Shown here in pieces: positions 7,960 through 14,589 of a stretch of 14,723 bases of DNA. The notes beneath the pieces were generated by a model that did no database searches, was not told the origin of the DNA, and was given only the letters and a program-made list of their open reading frames with translations. Positions within the stretch are counted from its first letter, which is position 1. Every line of letters starts with the position of its first letter. The translations under genes and the position numbers were made by a program. The stretch lies in the NCBI RefSeq assembly GCF_937919355.1, contig NZ_CALFSA010000009.1:1-14723 (forward strand), written 5' to 3'. This stretch comes from an uncultured Methanofollis sp. GTDB lineage: Archaea > Halobacteriota > Methanomicrobia > Methanomicrobiales > Methanofollaceae.

Positions 7960-8018
7960 GGGAGAGATTGCACTCCGTCTCCCTATCGTCATAGAGGGGT
8001 CCTGATCAATTCCAGGAC
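7960..8018 (+). repeat. Cluster of adjacent potential hairpins in the gap before pyrG
   Basis: Three inverted repeats lie almost end to end: GGGAGA (7960-7965) with TCTCCC (7978-7983); CCCTAT (7981-7986) with ATAG-A-GGG (7991-7998), loop CGTC; and GTCCTG (7999-8004) with CAGGAC (8013-8018). The first two share bases, so they could form alternative structures. No open frame of note covers the region. Confidence 0.4.
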
Positions 8019-8050
8019 GACCTCCGGCGTTGCATCCTCCACCTCTGTTT

Positions 8051-8079
8051 CCTCTCTTGATTTGAGACAAATAGAGAGG
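8051..8079. repeat. Long hairpin upstream of the pyrG promoter
   Basis: CCTCTCT pairs with AGAGAGG, and inside it ATTTG pairs with CAAAT around an AGA triloop; only a two-base TG bulge interrupts the twelve base pairs. It sits 21 bases before the first TATA-like box of the pyrG operon, so as DNA it could be an operator, or as RNA the 3' end of the thioesterase transcript. Confidence 0.55.
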
Positions 8080-8100
8080 CGGATATCCTCATCCTAAGAA

Positions 8101-8126
8101 CTATAATCCTCCGGAGAGACATAATA
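8101..8126 (+). promoter_or_regulatory. Presumed promoter of the pyrG operon
   Basis: Two TATA-like boxes are present: CTATAAT at 8101-8107 and CATAATAG around 8120-8127. The second is centred about 33 bases before the TTG start, predicting a leader of only several bases; the first would give a leader near 27 bases that includes the weak ribosome site GGGGAA at 8145-8150. Confidence 0.45.
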
Positions 8127-8156
8127 GGGTACGACGAGATCCGCGGGGAATTTGTT

Positions 8157-9740
8157 TTGAAGTATATATTCGTTACTGGCGGCGTAATGAGCGGCCTTGG
8201 CAAGGGCATTACTGCGGCATCGATAGGGAGGATCCTGAAGAACCGGGGATACCAGGTCACGGCCATCAAGATCGATCCCTACCTGAACATCGATGCAGGC
8301 ACGATGGCCCCCGCCCAGCACGGCGAGGTCTTCGTGCTCAGCGACGGCGGCGAGGTCGACCTCGACCTCGGCAACTATGAGCGGTTTCTCGACATCGAAC
8401 TGACGCGGCCCCACAACATCACGACAGGGAAGATCTACAAGACTGTCATCGAGAAAGAGCGCCACGGCGACTTCCTCGGCAGCACGGTCCAGATCATCCC
8501 GCACATCACCGACGAGATCAAGGGCCACATCGAGAAAACTGCCGAGGCCTTCGAGAACCACGGTCACAGGGCCGAGGTCTGCCTCGTCGAAGTCGGCGGG
8601 ACAGTCGGCGATATCGAGAGCATGCCGTTCCTGGAAGCGGTGCGGCAGATGCGCCGCGAACTCCCGGCGCAGGACACCGCACTCGTCCACGTGACTCTGG
8701 TCCCGGCAGACACAATGGGCGACCTCAAGACCAAACCGACGCAGCACTCGGTCAAGGCGCTGCGCGAACTCGGTCTGCGGCCCGACATCATCGTCTGCAG
8801 GAGCGACCGCGTCCTGCCCGGCCATTCCAGGCGGAAGATCTCCGACTTCTGCGATGTCCCGGTCAGTGCGGTTGTCAGTGCGGCCGACGCACCCGACATC
8901 TACCAGGTGCCGATGGAACTGGAGAAAGAGGGTATGGCAAATGTCCTCCTCGACCTTCTCGGCCTGGAAAAGCGCGGCGTGGACTCCGAGTGGTACCACA
9001 CGGTGACGGCCGAGTACACGAGCAGGGTGACGATCGGGATCGTGACCAAGTACGGGATCGAGGACGTCTATCTCTCGATCAAGGAGGCGCTGAAGCATGC
9101 CGGCCGCGCCCTCTCGACCGAGGTGCGGATCAGGTGGCTCGACGCCGAGACCTTCAACGGCACCGACCTCTCCGACCTGGACGGCATCCTTGTGCCGGGC
9201 GGGTTCGGGCCGCGGGGCGTGCCGGGCAAGATCCGCGCCATCCAGTATGCGCGGGAGAACCGGATACCCTTCCTCGGCATCTGCCTTGGTTTCCAGATGG
9301 CGGTCGTCGAGTTCGCCCGTGACGTCCTCGGCTACAAGGACGCCATCTCCGAGGAGTTCGGGGAGGGCACGCAGGTCATCGCCCTTCTCCCGGAGCAGGA
9401 AGAGGTGAAAGACCTCGGCGGGACAATGCGTCTTGGAAACTGCACCGTCGATGTCTCGCCCGGCACGCGGGCCCGGGACCTCTACGGGCAGGCCGAGATC
9501 GTCGAGCGCCACCGCCACCGTTATGAGGTGAACCCCGCGTATATCGAGGAGATCAAGAAGGCGGGGCTCGTCTTCTCGGGCAGGAACGGGAACAGGATGG
9601 AGATCCTGGAACTGCCGGACCACCCGTTCTTCTTTGCGACGCAGTTCCATCCTGAGTTCAGGTCGAGGCCGACACGGCCGTCGCCGCCGTATCTCGGGTT
9701 CGTGAACGCGTGCAGGGAAAATAAAGAGAAACAACAGTAG
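8157..9740 (+). CDS. pyrG: CTP synthase (glutamine-hydrolysing)
   Basis: Converts UTP to CTP using ATP and glutamine, the last step of pyrimidine nucleotide synthesis. The 527 residues match the family length. The synthetase domain (1-265) opens with MKYIFVTGGVMSGLGKG, including the P-loop-like ATP site, followed by KIDPYLNIDAGTMAPAQHGE with the Mg-binding region, and GTVGDIES (148-155). The class I glutamine amidotransferase domain (about 290-520) has the nucleophile Cys376 in GICLGFQ, and catalytic His498 and Glu500 in QFHPEF; the RHRHRYEVNP segment (451-460) is also conserved. The start is TTG at 8157, fixed by the invariant MKYI N-terminus; GGGGAA at 8145-8150 is a weak ribosome site. First gene of a six-gene operon. 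CTP made here is also needed by the last gene of the operon, which uses CDP-activated lipid. Confidence 0.98.
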   Translation: MKYIFVTGGVMSGLGKGITAASIGRILKNRGYQVTAIKIDPYLNIDAGTMAPAQHGEVFVLSDGGEVDLDLGNYERFLDIELTRPHNITTGKIYKTVIEKERHGDFLGSTVQIIPHITDEIKGHIEKTAEAFENHGHRAEVCLVEVGGTVGDIESMPFLEAVRQMRRELPAQDTALVHVTLVPADTMGDLKTKPTQHSVKALRELGLRPDIIVCRSDRVLPGHSRRKISDFCDVPVSAVVSAADAPDIYQVPMELEKEGMANVLLDLLGLEKRGVDSEWYHTVTAEYTSRVTIGIVTKYGIEDVYLSIKEALKHAGRALSTEVRIRWLDAETFNGTDLSDLDGILVPGGFGPRGVPGKIRAIQYARENRIPFLGICLGFQMAVVEFARDVLGYKDAISEEFGEGTQVIALLPEQEEVKDLGGTMRLGNCTVDVSPGTRARDLYGQAEIVERHRHRYEVNPAYIEEIKKAGLVFSGRNGNRMEILELPDHPFFFATQFHPEFRSRPTRPSPPYLGFVNACRENKEKQQ

Positions 9741-9754
9741 AGGAAGTGCAGGCA

Positions 9755-10672
9755 ATGGTGAAGGTAGAGAAGTTCATCGAGACCGCGATCGAGGAGATCA
9801 GGAGGGAGGCCGGGGACGAGAAGGTCGTCGTCGCCCTTTCCGGCGGTGTCGATTCGTCGGTGTGCGCAGTGCTTGCGAGCCGCGCCATCGGGAAGAACCT
9901 GGTCCCCATTTACGTGGACACCGGGTTGATGAGGAAGGGGGAGAGCGAGCGGATCTGCGAACTCTTCTGCGACCTCGGTCTGAAGAGGGTCAATGCGGCC
10001 GACGAGTTCTTCGCGGCGTTGAAGGGGATCACCGACCCCGAGGAGAAGAGGAAGGCCATCGGCGAGAAGTTCGTGCGGATATTCGAGCGCGAGGCGAAGG
10101 CGACGGGAGCGAAGTACCTCCTGCAGGGGACGATCTACCCTGACAGGATCGAGAGCGAGGGCGGGATCAAGAGCCACCACAATGTCGGCGGTATGCCTAT
10201 CCACATGCTCTTCGAGAAGGTCATCGAACCCCTCCGCGACCTGTACAAGGACGAGGTGCGGGAGGTTGCCGGGGCCGTCGGTCTGCCGGCTGAGATCCAG
10301 CACAGGATGCCTTTCCCGGGTCCGGGCCTTGCGGTCCGCGTCCTCGGCGAGGTGACGCCCGAGAAGATTGCGGTCGCCCGCGAGGCGAACGCCATCGTCG
10401 AGGAGGAACTGGTGGAGCGCTACCAGCCGTGGCAGTGCTTTGCCGCTCTCCTCGGTCGGGGGACCGGGGTCAAGGGCGACGTCAGGTGTTTCGGCTGGGT
10501 CGTCGCCGTCAGGGCGGTGAACTCCCGCGACGGCATGACCGCCGACCCGCTGGAGGTGCCGTTCCCGGTGCTCACCGCCATTGCCGGCCGGATCACCTCG
10601 GAGATCGCGGAGGTCTCCAGGGTCGTCTACGACGTAACTCCCAAGCCCCCTGCGACCATAGAATACGAGTGA
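9755..10672 (+). CDS. guaAb: GMP synthase subunit B (ATP-pyrophosphatase)
   Basis: Adenylates XMP and transfers ammonia to give GMP. In archaea the enzyme is split, and this 305-residue protein is the synthetase part only: the N-type ATP-pyrophosphatase loop LSGGVDSS (28-35), IYVDTGLMR (52-60), GIKSHHNVGG (137-146), the PFPGPGLAVRVLG segment (186-198), GTGVKGD (236-242), and the C-terminal XMP-binding/dimerisation ending PPATIEYE. No glutaminase domain is fused and no subunit A gene lies in the window, so ammonia must come from a separately encoded GuaAa. I chose the ATG at 9755, eight bases after AGGAAG (9741-9746), 14 bases past the pyrG stop; an in-frame GTG at 9746 overlaps that ribosome site and would add only three residues. 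Confidence 0.97.
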   Translation: MVKVEKFIETAIEEIRREAGDEKVVVALSGGVDSSVCAVLASRAIGKNLVPIYVDTGLMRKGESERICELFCDLGLKRVNAADEFFAALKGITDPEEKRKAIGEKFVRIFEREAKATGAKYLLQGTIYPDRIESEGGIKSHHNVGGMPIHMLFEKVIEPLRDLYKDEVREVAGAVGLPAEIQHRMPFPGPGLAVRVLGEVTPEKIAVAREANAIVEEELVERYQPWQCFAALLGRGTGVKGDVRCFGWVVAVRAVNSRDGMTADPLEVPFPVLTAIAGRITSEIAEVSRVVYDVTPKPPATIEYE

Positions 10673-10683
10673 GGGACGGTATT

Positions 10684-11823
10684 ATGATGGAGTTATCACG
10701 GAATTATCGTGAACTGGACGCCCGTTATTACATGCCCGCCTTCTCGCGCTCGATCGAGGTCGTGCGCGGGCGGGGTGCGCATGTCTGGGACGCGGACGGG
10801 AAGGAGTATATCGACTGTGTGGCCGGGATCGCTGTCTGCAGCACGGGCCACTGCCACCCTGCGGTGGTGGAGGCGATCTGTTCGCAGGCGCACGAGTTGA
10901 TCCATTGCTCGAACCTCTACTATGTGCCGAACCAGGCCGAACTTGCGAAGAAGGTCGTCGAGATATCGGGCTTCAAGAACGGCAAGGCTTTCTTCTCGAA
11001 CTCCGGGGCCGAGGCGAACGAGGGTGCGCTGAAACTTGCACGCCTTGCCACCGGCAGGAAGAAGTTCGTCTCTTTCACCCACAGTTTCCACGGGAGGACG
11101 ATGGGGTCGCTTGCCGTCACCTTCAAGCCCCCGATCCGCGAACCTTTCGAGCCTCTTGAGCCCGGTTGCACCTTCGTCGAATACGGCGACCTCGCCGCCC
11201 TGGAGAAGGCGGTGGACGCCGACACGGCGGGCGTGATCGTCGAGGCGATCCAGGGCGAGGCCGGTGTCATCCCCGCTCCCGATGGGTTCCTCGAAGGGAT
11301 CAGGGAGGTCTGCGACCGGAAGGGCGCTCTCATGATCGTCGACGAGGTCCAGACCGGCATGGGCAGGACCGGGAAGTGGTTCGCCTTCCAGCACACGAAG
11401 GCGGTGCCCGACATCGTCACGATGGCGAAGGGCATTGCGAGCGGTTTCCCCATGGGTGCGCTTGTCGCCCGCGAGGGGCTTGAGTTCAAGAAGGGCGAGC
11501 ACGGCAGCACTTTCGCCGGCGGGCCTCTCGCCTGCGCCGCGGCACGGGCGACGATCGCCGTCATCGAAGGGCTTCTCCCGTCGATCCCGGAGAAGGCGGA
11601 ACGTTTCGCCCGCGGTCTCGCCGCCCACAACCCGCGGGTGCGCGGCCTCATGATCGGTTTCACCCTCGGCGAACGCTGTCCTGCGGTGCAGGCGTACTGC
11701 GCCGAGCACGGTGTCCTGATCAACTGTGCGGCAGACGGGAACATCCGCCTGGTCCCGCCCCTGGTGATCTCGGACGAGGAGATCGACACGGCTGTCGGGG
11801 TCATCAATGCGGCGCTTCGTTAG
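10684..11823 (+). CDS. argD: Acetylornithine aminotransferase (class III PLP enzyme)
   Basis: A 379-residue class III aminotransferase. Landmarks: the N-terminal substrate region YMPAFSRS (16-23) with VWDADGKEYIDCVAGIA (34-50), the phosphate-binding SNSGAEANE (105-113), HSFHGRTMG (133-141), EAIQGEAGV (187-195), Asp220 in DEVQTGMGRTG, the PLP Lys249 in MAKGIASGFPMGA, and GSTFAGGPLA (274-283). These fit ArgD, which makes N-acetylornithine from the semialdehyde with glutamate as amino donor in arginine synthesis; a related activity on LysW-linked or GABA-type substrates cannot be excluded from sequence alone. The start is ATG at 10684 (a second ATG follows at once), with GAGGG eight bases upstream and only 11 bases after the guaAb stop. 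It overlaps the next gene by 17 bases. Confidence 0.93.
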   Translation: MMELSRNYRELDARYYMPAFSRSIEVVRGRGAHVWDADGKEYIDCVAGIAVCSTGHCHPAVVEAICSQAHELIHCSNLYYVPNQAELAKKVVEISGFKNGKAFFSNSGAEANEGALKLARLATGRKKFVSFTHSFHGRTMGSLAVTFKPPIREPFEPLEPGCTFVEYGDLAALEKAVDADTAGVIVEAIQGEAGVIPAPDGFLEGIREVCDRKGALMIVDEVQTGMGRTGKWFAFQHTKAVPDIVTMAKGIASGFPMGALVAREGLEFKKGEHGSTFAGGPLACAAARATIAVIEGLLPSIPEKAERFARGLAAHNPRVRGLMIGFTLGERCPAVQAYCAEHGVLINCAADGNIRLVPPLVISDEEIDTAVGVINAALR

Positions 11824-12865
11824 ACGGCAGTACGCCGCGCCCGGCGGGTATGTCTTTGCAAAGAGCGCGGAGGAGATCGCCCGCGAGAACGGGCTTGACC
11901 GCGTCGCACGCCTGGCGAGCAACGAGAACCCTTTCCCGCCGTCAGATGCGGTGGTCGCCGCCGGTCTCGCCGCCCTGAAGGAGGGGAACCGGTACCCTGC
12001 CGGTCACCCCGACGCTATCTTCAGGGCGCTGAAGGCGGTGCACGGCGACCATGCGTTCATCATCGGGAACGGTATGGACGGCGTGATCGAGACGGTCGTG
12101 CGGACGGTGGTCGAACCCGGCGACCGTGTCGTCGTCTCCACTCCGACCTTCTCCTTCTACGGTCTTGCGGCGGCGGCGCAGGGTGCGGAGGTCGTGAACG
12201 TGCCGCGGGAACCGGACTTCTCGGTCGATGCCGGGCGGTTCGTCGAGGCGTGCCGCGGCGCGAAACTCGCCTTCCTCTGCACGCCGAACAACCCGACGGG
12301 GAACGCCGTCCCTGTCGAGACGGTGCGGGAGATCCTTGACGGTATCGACTGCCTCCTCTTCCTGGACAACGCGTATATCGAGTTCTCTGATATCGACTAC
12401 CGGCCCCTGATGGAGGAGTACGACACCCTCATCGAGGGGCGGACCATGTCGAAGGCCTATTCCCTTGCCGGTCTGCGCTTCGGCTATGCCTTTGTCCCGG
12501 AGGGTCTCCTCCCCCCCTTCGACCGGGCGTCCACGCCTTTTGCCGTGAACACCGTCGCCCTTGCAGCGGCAGGTGCGGCCCTGTCCGACCGGGCGCACAT
12601 CAGAGAGGCCGTGGCGCATGTCCGGAGGTGGAGGGAGCGGTTCATGGCCGGGATCCCCCTGCCGGTGACGCCGTCTGACGCGAACTTTATCCTCGTCGAC
12701 GTCGCACCTCTCAGCGGTGATGAGGCGATGGAGCGCCTCGCCGCCCGCGGTGTGATTGTCAGGTCGTGCCGGAGTTTCCCCGGCCTTGACGACCACTATA
12801 TCAGGGTCAGTATCGGTGCGGACTGGGAGAACGAACTGTTTCTACGCGGGATTACAGGACTATGA
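11807..12865 (+). CDS. hisC: Histidinol-phosphate aminotransferase
   Basis: A 352-residue class I/II PLP aminotransferase for the glutamate-dependent step that makes histidinol phosphate in histidine synthesis. Visible motifs are LASNENPFP (36-44), RYPAG (62-66), GNGMDGVIE (87-95, in place of the usual GNGSDEII), CTPNNPTGN (158-166), Asp187 and Tyr190 in LDNAYIEF, the PLP Lys216 in TMSKAYSLAGLRFG, and substrate-carboxylate Arg333 in YIRVS. The start ATG lies 17 bases inside argD, with GGGGT shortly upstream within the argD coding sequence, so it is probably translated by coupling. A few family members act on other amino acids, such as aromatic ones or cobalamin precursors (CobD-like); with no other his genes nearby the exact substrate is inferred from the family. 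Confidence 0.88.
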   Translation: MRRFVRRQYAAPGGYVFAKSAEEIARENGLDRVARLASNENPFPPSDAVVAAGLAALKEGNRYPAGHPDAIFRALKAVHGDHAFIIGNGMDGVIETVVRTVVEPGDRVVVSTPTFSFYGLAAAAQGAEVVNVPREPDFSVDAGRFVEACRGAKLAFLCTPNNPTGNAVPVETVREILDGIDCLLFLDNAYIEFSDIDYRPLMEEYDTLIEGRTMSKAYSLAGLRFGYAFVPEGLLPPFDRASTPFAVNTVALAAAGAALSDRAHIREAVAHVRRWRERFMAGIPLPVTPSDANFILVDVAPLSGDEAMERLAARGVIVRSCRSFPGLDDHYIRVSIGADWENELFLRGITGL

Positions 12866-13374
12866 TGATCGGTATTACGGGTACGCCGGGGACGGGGAAG
12901 AGCACCATCGCCGGGATCCTGGAGCGGCGTGGCCATGTGGTCGTCCGCGCCAGCGAGACTGTCGGGCCTTTTGTCCTCGGTGACGACCCTGCACGCGATA
13001 CGAAGATCGTGGACGAGGAGGCATGGGCGGCGGCGTTCACTCCGGTGGACGGTTTTGTCGAGGGGCACCTCGCCCACCTCCTCCCCTGCGACCGTGTCGT
13101 TGTCCTCAGGTGCAGGCCCGATGTCCTGGAGGACCGTCTCGCGGCCCGTGGATATGCTGAGGCGAAGGTGCGGGAGAACGCCGAGGCCGAGGCGCTCGAT
13201 GTGATCCTTGTCGAGACACGGGAAAATTTTGAAGAGAGTCAGGTGCTTGAGATCGATACGACGACGACCCCACCCGACGAGGCCGCCGACCTCATCACGG
13301 GTTTTGCAACCGGGACGGTGCCGCCCTCCTCGGGTTCGATCGACTGGTCGTCGTACCTGCTGGAGGGGCTATGA
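12862..13374 (+). CDS. Putative adenylate kinase, AK6/Fap7-like
   Basis: A 170-residue P-loop nucleotide kinase. The Walker A motif GTPGTGKST spans residues 7-15 at the extreme N-terminus, followed by GFVEGHLAHLLP (64-75, the strand and loop before the NMP site), VVVLRCRPDVLEDRL (79-93), and a lid-like helix with RGYAEAKVREN (96-106). The C-terminal IDWSSYL is typical of the archaeal family. Archaeal and eukaryotic AK6/Fap7 proteins have adenylate kinase/ATPase activity and assist maturation of the small ribosomal subunit, so both roles are possible. The ATG overlaps the hisC stop in an ATGATGA context (four-base overlap), and a second ATG follows immediately. No strong ribosome site is present, so translation is probably coupled. 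Confidence 0.87.
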   Translation: MMIGITGTPGTGKSTIAGILERRGHVVVRASETVGPFVLGDDPARDTKIVDEEAWAAAFTPVDGFVEGHLAHLLPCDRVVVLRCRPDVLEDRLAARGYAEAKVRENAEAEALDVILVETRENFEESQVLEIDTTTTPPDEAADLITGFATGTVPPSSGSIDWSSYLLEGL

Positions 13375-13964
13375 CACTCGACCGTTTCCGTCCCTATGTC
13401 GCCGGTCTCCTGACGCCGGCGATCAATGCGGCCAGGGCCCTCCGCCTGACCCCGAACTTCTTCTCCGTCGGCGCTCTCCTCGCCGCCTTTGCGGCGGGCC
13501 TCGCCTTCTATCAGGGGATGCTCGCGGTCGCCATTGTCCTTGTGGCGGTCAACGCGATCTTTGACGCGCTGGACGGCGCCCTCGCCCGCGAACTCAAGGT
13601 CGCAAGTCTGCGCGGCGACTTCATCGACCACGTCGCCGACCGCTATGCCGACATTGCCATCATCACCGGCATCTTCGCCGGGGGTGCGGCCTCGTGGGAG
13701 ATCGGGGTCTTTGCCCTCACGGGTGTCCTGATGTCGTCCTACATGGGGACGCAGGGGCAGGCCCTCGGTGTCGGGCGCTACTACGGCGGCATCCTCGGGC
13801 GTGCCGACAGGCTTGTCCTCCTCATGATCGCCGGGCTCCTCGATCTCTTCCTCGGGATGACGGTCTACGGGATGCCGTACCTGGGGTGGCTCCTGGTCTT
13901 CTTCGGGATCTTCGGCCACTACACCGCTCTCCAGAGGTTCGTCTATATCTGGAAGAGGATCTGA
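13371..13964 (+). CDS. CDP-alcohol phosphatidyltransferase, likely archaetidylinositol phosphate synthase
   Basis: An integral-membrane enzyme of 197 residues that joins an alcohol phosphate to a CDP-activated archaeal lipid, releasing CMP. The full family signature D-x2-DG-x2-AR-x8-G-x3-D-x3-D is present: Asp65, Asp68-Gly69, Ala72-Arg73, Gly82, Asp86 and Asp90. Hydrophobic segments lie around 32-62, 93-105, 112-125, 147-163 and 168-183, consistent with the usual six-helix fold. The GRYYGGILGRADRL segment (135-148) resembles the basic headgroup-phosphate site of the archaetidylinositol-phosphate type, but glycerol or serine headgroups cannot be ruled out. The ATG overlaps the previous stop by four bases and has the strongest ribosome site in the operon, GGAGGGG ending two bases before it. 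Last gene of the operon. Confidence 0.9.
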   Translation: MTLDRFRPYVAGLLTPAINAARALRLTPNFFSVGALLAAFAAGLAFYQGMLAVAIVLVAVNAIFDALDGALARELKVASLRGDFIDHVADRYADIAIITGIFAGGAASWEIGVFALTGVLMSSYMGTQGQALGVGRYYGGILGRADRLVLLMIAGLLDLFLGMTVYGMPYLGWLLVFFGIFGHYTALQRFVYIWKRI

Positions 13965-13967
13965 AAC

Positions 13968-13975
13968 TTTTTTTT
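13968..13975 (+). terminator. T8 terminator of the pyrG operon
   Basis: Eight consecutive T begin four bases past the stop of the phosphatidyltransferase gene. A further imperfect hairpin, GGAGAGGAAG with CTTCTCTCC (13983-14003), follows and runs into a pyrimidine-rich tract to 14022. Confidence 0.7.
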
Positions 13976-14057
13976 CGGGTGGGGAGAGGAAGCCCTTCTC
14001 TCCTCTCCTCTCCTCATTTCTCATGATCGGGGATGGACGGCGACACGCGGCCGACCC

Positions 14058-14385
14058 TTTCCACCTTCGCGCCTGATTTGCACCAGGGCGGTGGAAATGA
14101 TCCGGATGTAGAAGGGGAGCGTTCCTGAGGTGTATGTGCGTACAGAGTATAGAGAGAGAAGTGTGTACAGATACCCCGGTAAATTTGCACACCACCCGGA
14201 GAACACACGGCATGGTCGGCCGCGGTGTGTGCCTCCCTGTGAAATCCGGGGTGGTGCAAACGAGGGTGATCAACGGGATTAAGTGGTCTCTTTTATCGAT
14301 CCCTGGCCGCGGGTTGCTTCTCTCTCTGGTGCAAACCAGGTGTAAATGGAAAAAAACAGGGTTTTTGCCGGATTGCTGGTGCAAA
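14058..14385. repeat. Cluster of GGTGNAAA repeats, possible origin (ORB-like) or operator array
   Basis: Exact GGTGNAAA copies: + strand at 14090-14097, 14253-14260, 14328-14335, 14339-14346 and 14378-14385; - strand at 14058-14065 and 14077-14084. A near copy with two extra bases (TTTGCACACC) is at 14184-14193. The longer form CTGGTGCAAA occurs three times exactly (14326-14335, 14376-14385, and reversed at 14077-14086). The copy at 14252-14267 continues as CGAGGG, reminiscent of the G-string after the AAAC core of archaeal ORB elements. Orc1/Cdc6 binding is inference. Confidence 0.6.
14136..14171 (+). repeat. Direct repeat GTGYGTACAGA
   Basis: GTGCGTACAGA at 14136-14146 and GTGTGTACAGA at 14161-14171 differ at one base and are offset by 25 bases. 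The spacer contains AGTATAGAGAGAGA. They lie inside the GGTGNAAA cluster and may bind a regulator. Confidence 0.45.
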
Positions 14386-14403
14386 GGTCCTGGAGGATCG
14401 CTC

Positions 14404-14475
14404 ATGAAACGGATCTGGAGATATTCTATTCTTGACGTATGTGGCGGGGTTTCAATCGAAAATCAGGTTCTGTAG
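14404..14475 (+). CDS. Very short frame with a strong ribosome site, doubtful
   Basis: An ATG preceded by GGAGGAT six bases upstream opens a 23-codon frame, MKRIWRYSILDVCGGVSIEN then QVL and stop TAG. The ribosome site is among the best in the window, but no family is recognised and 23 residues is too few to judge coding potential. It could be a small protein, a leader peptide for something past the edge, or the start of a decayed gene. Confidence 0.2.
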   Translation: MKRIWRYSILDVCGGVSIENQVL

Positions 14476-14549
14476 ATATCCTCCTACAAAGGTAGATCGT
14501 GCGTCCTGATCCTCTGCCTTCCCCTTCCCGTCCGCCGGGGGACTACGCC

Positions 14550-14566
14550 GAAAATCAGAGATTTTC
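14550..14566. repeat. Perfect hairpin GAAAATC/GATTTTC
   Basis: Seven-base arms flank an AGA loop. The sequence CGAAAATCAG also occurs at 14458-14466, about 90 bases earlier. No T-tract follows, so it does not look like a simple terminator. Confidence 0.5.
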
Positions 14567-14589
14567 TTGAACTCGCTATCGCTCGTTCC

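Noticed and set aside
8094..9755. 553-codon minus frame opposite pyrG
   Set aside because: Arg/Asp/Val-rich shadow of CTP synthase with no family features.
12869..14405. Minus-strand frame of 388 codons opposite the kinase and lipid genes (13239-14405)
   Set aside because: Antisense shadow that runs through the terminator and non-coding repeats.
14444..14466. GGGGTTTCAATCGAAAATCAG, similar to the start of some CRISPR repeats
   Set aside because: Only one copy is present, with no regular repeat and spacer pattern.
14134..14475. 113-codon + strand frame across the repeat cluster
   Set aside because: It crosses the repeat array and inverted repeats, has no recognisable domain and a poor ribosome site; only its last 23 codons have a credible start.
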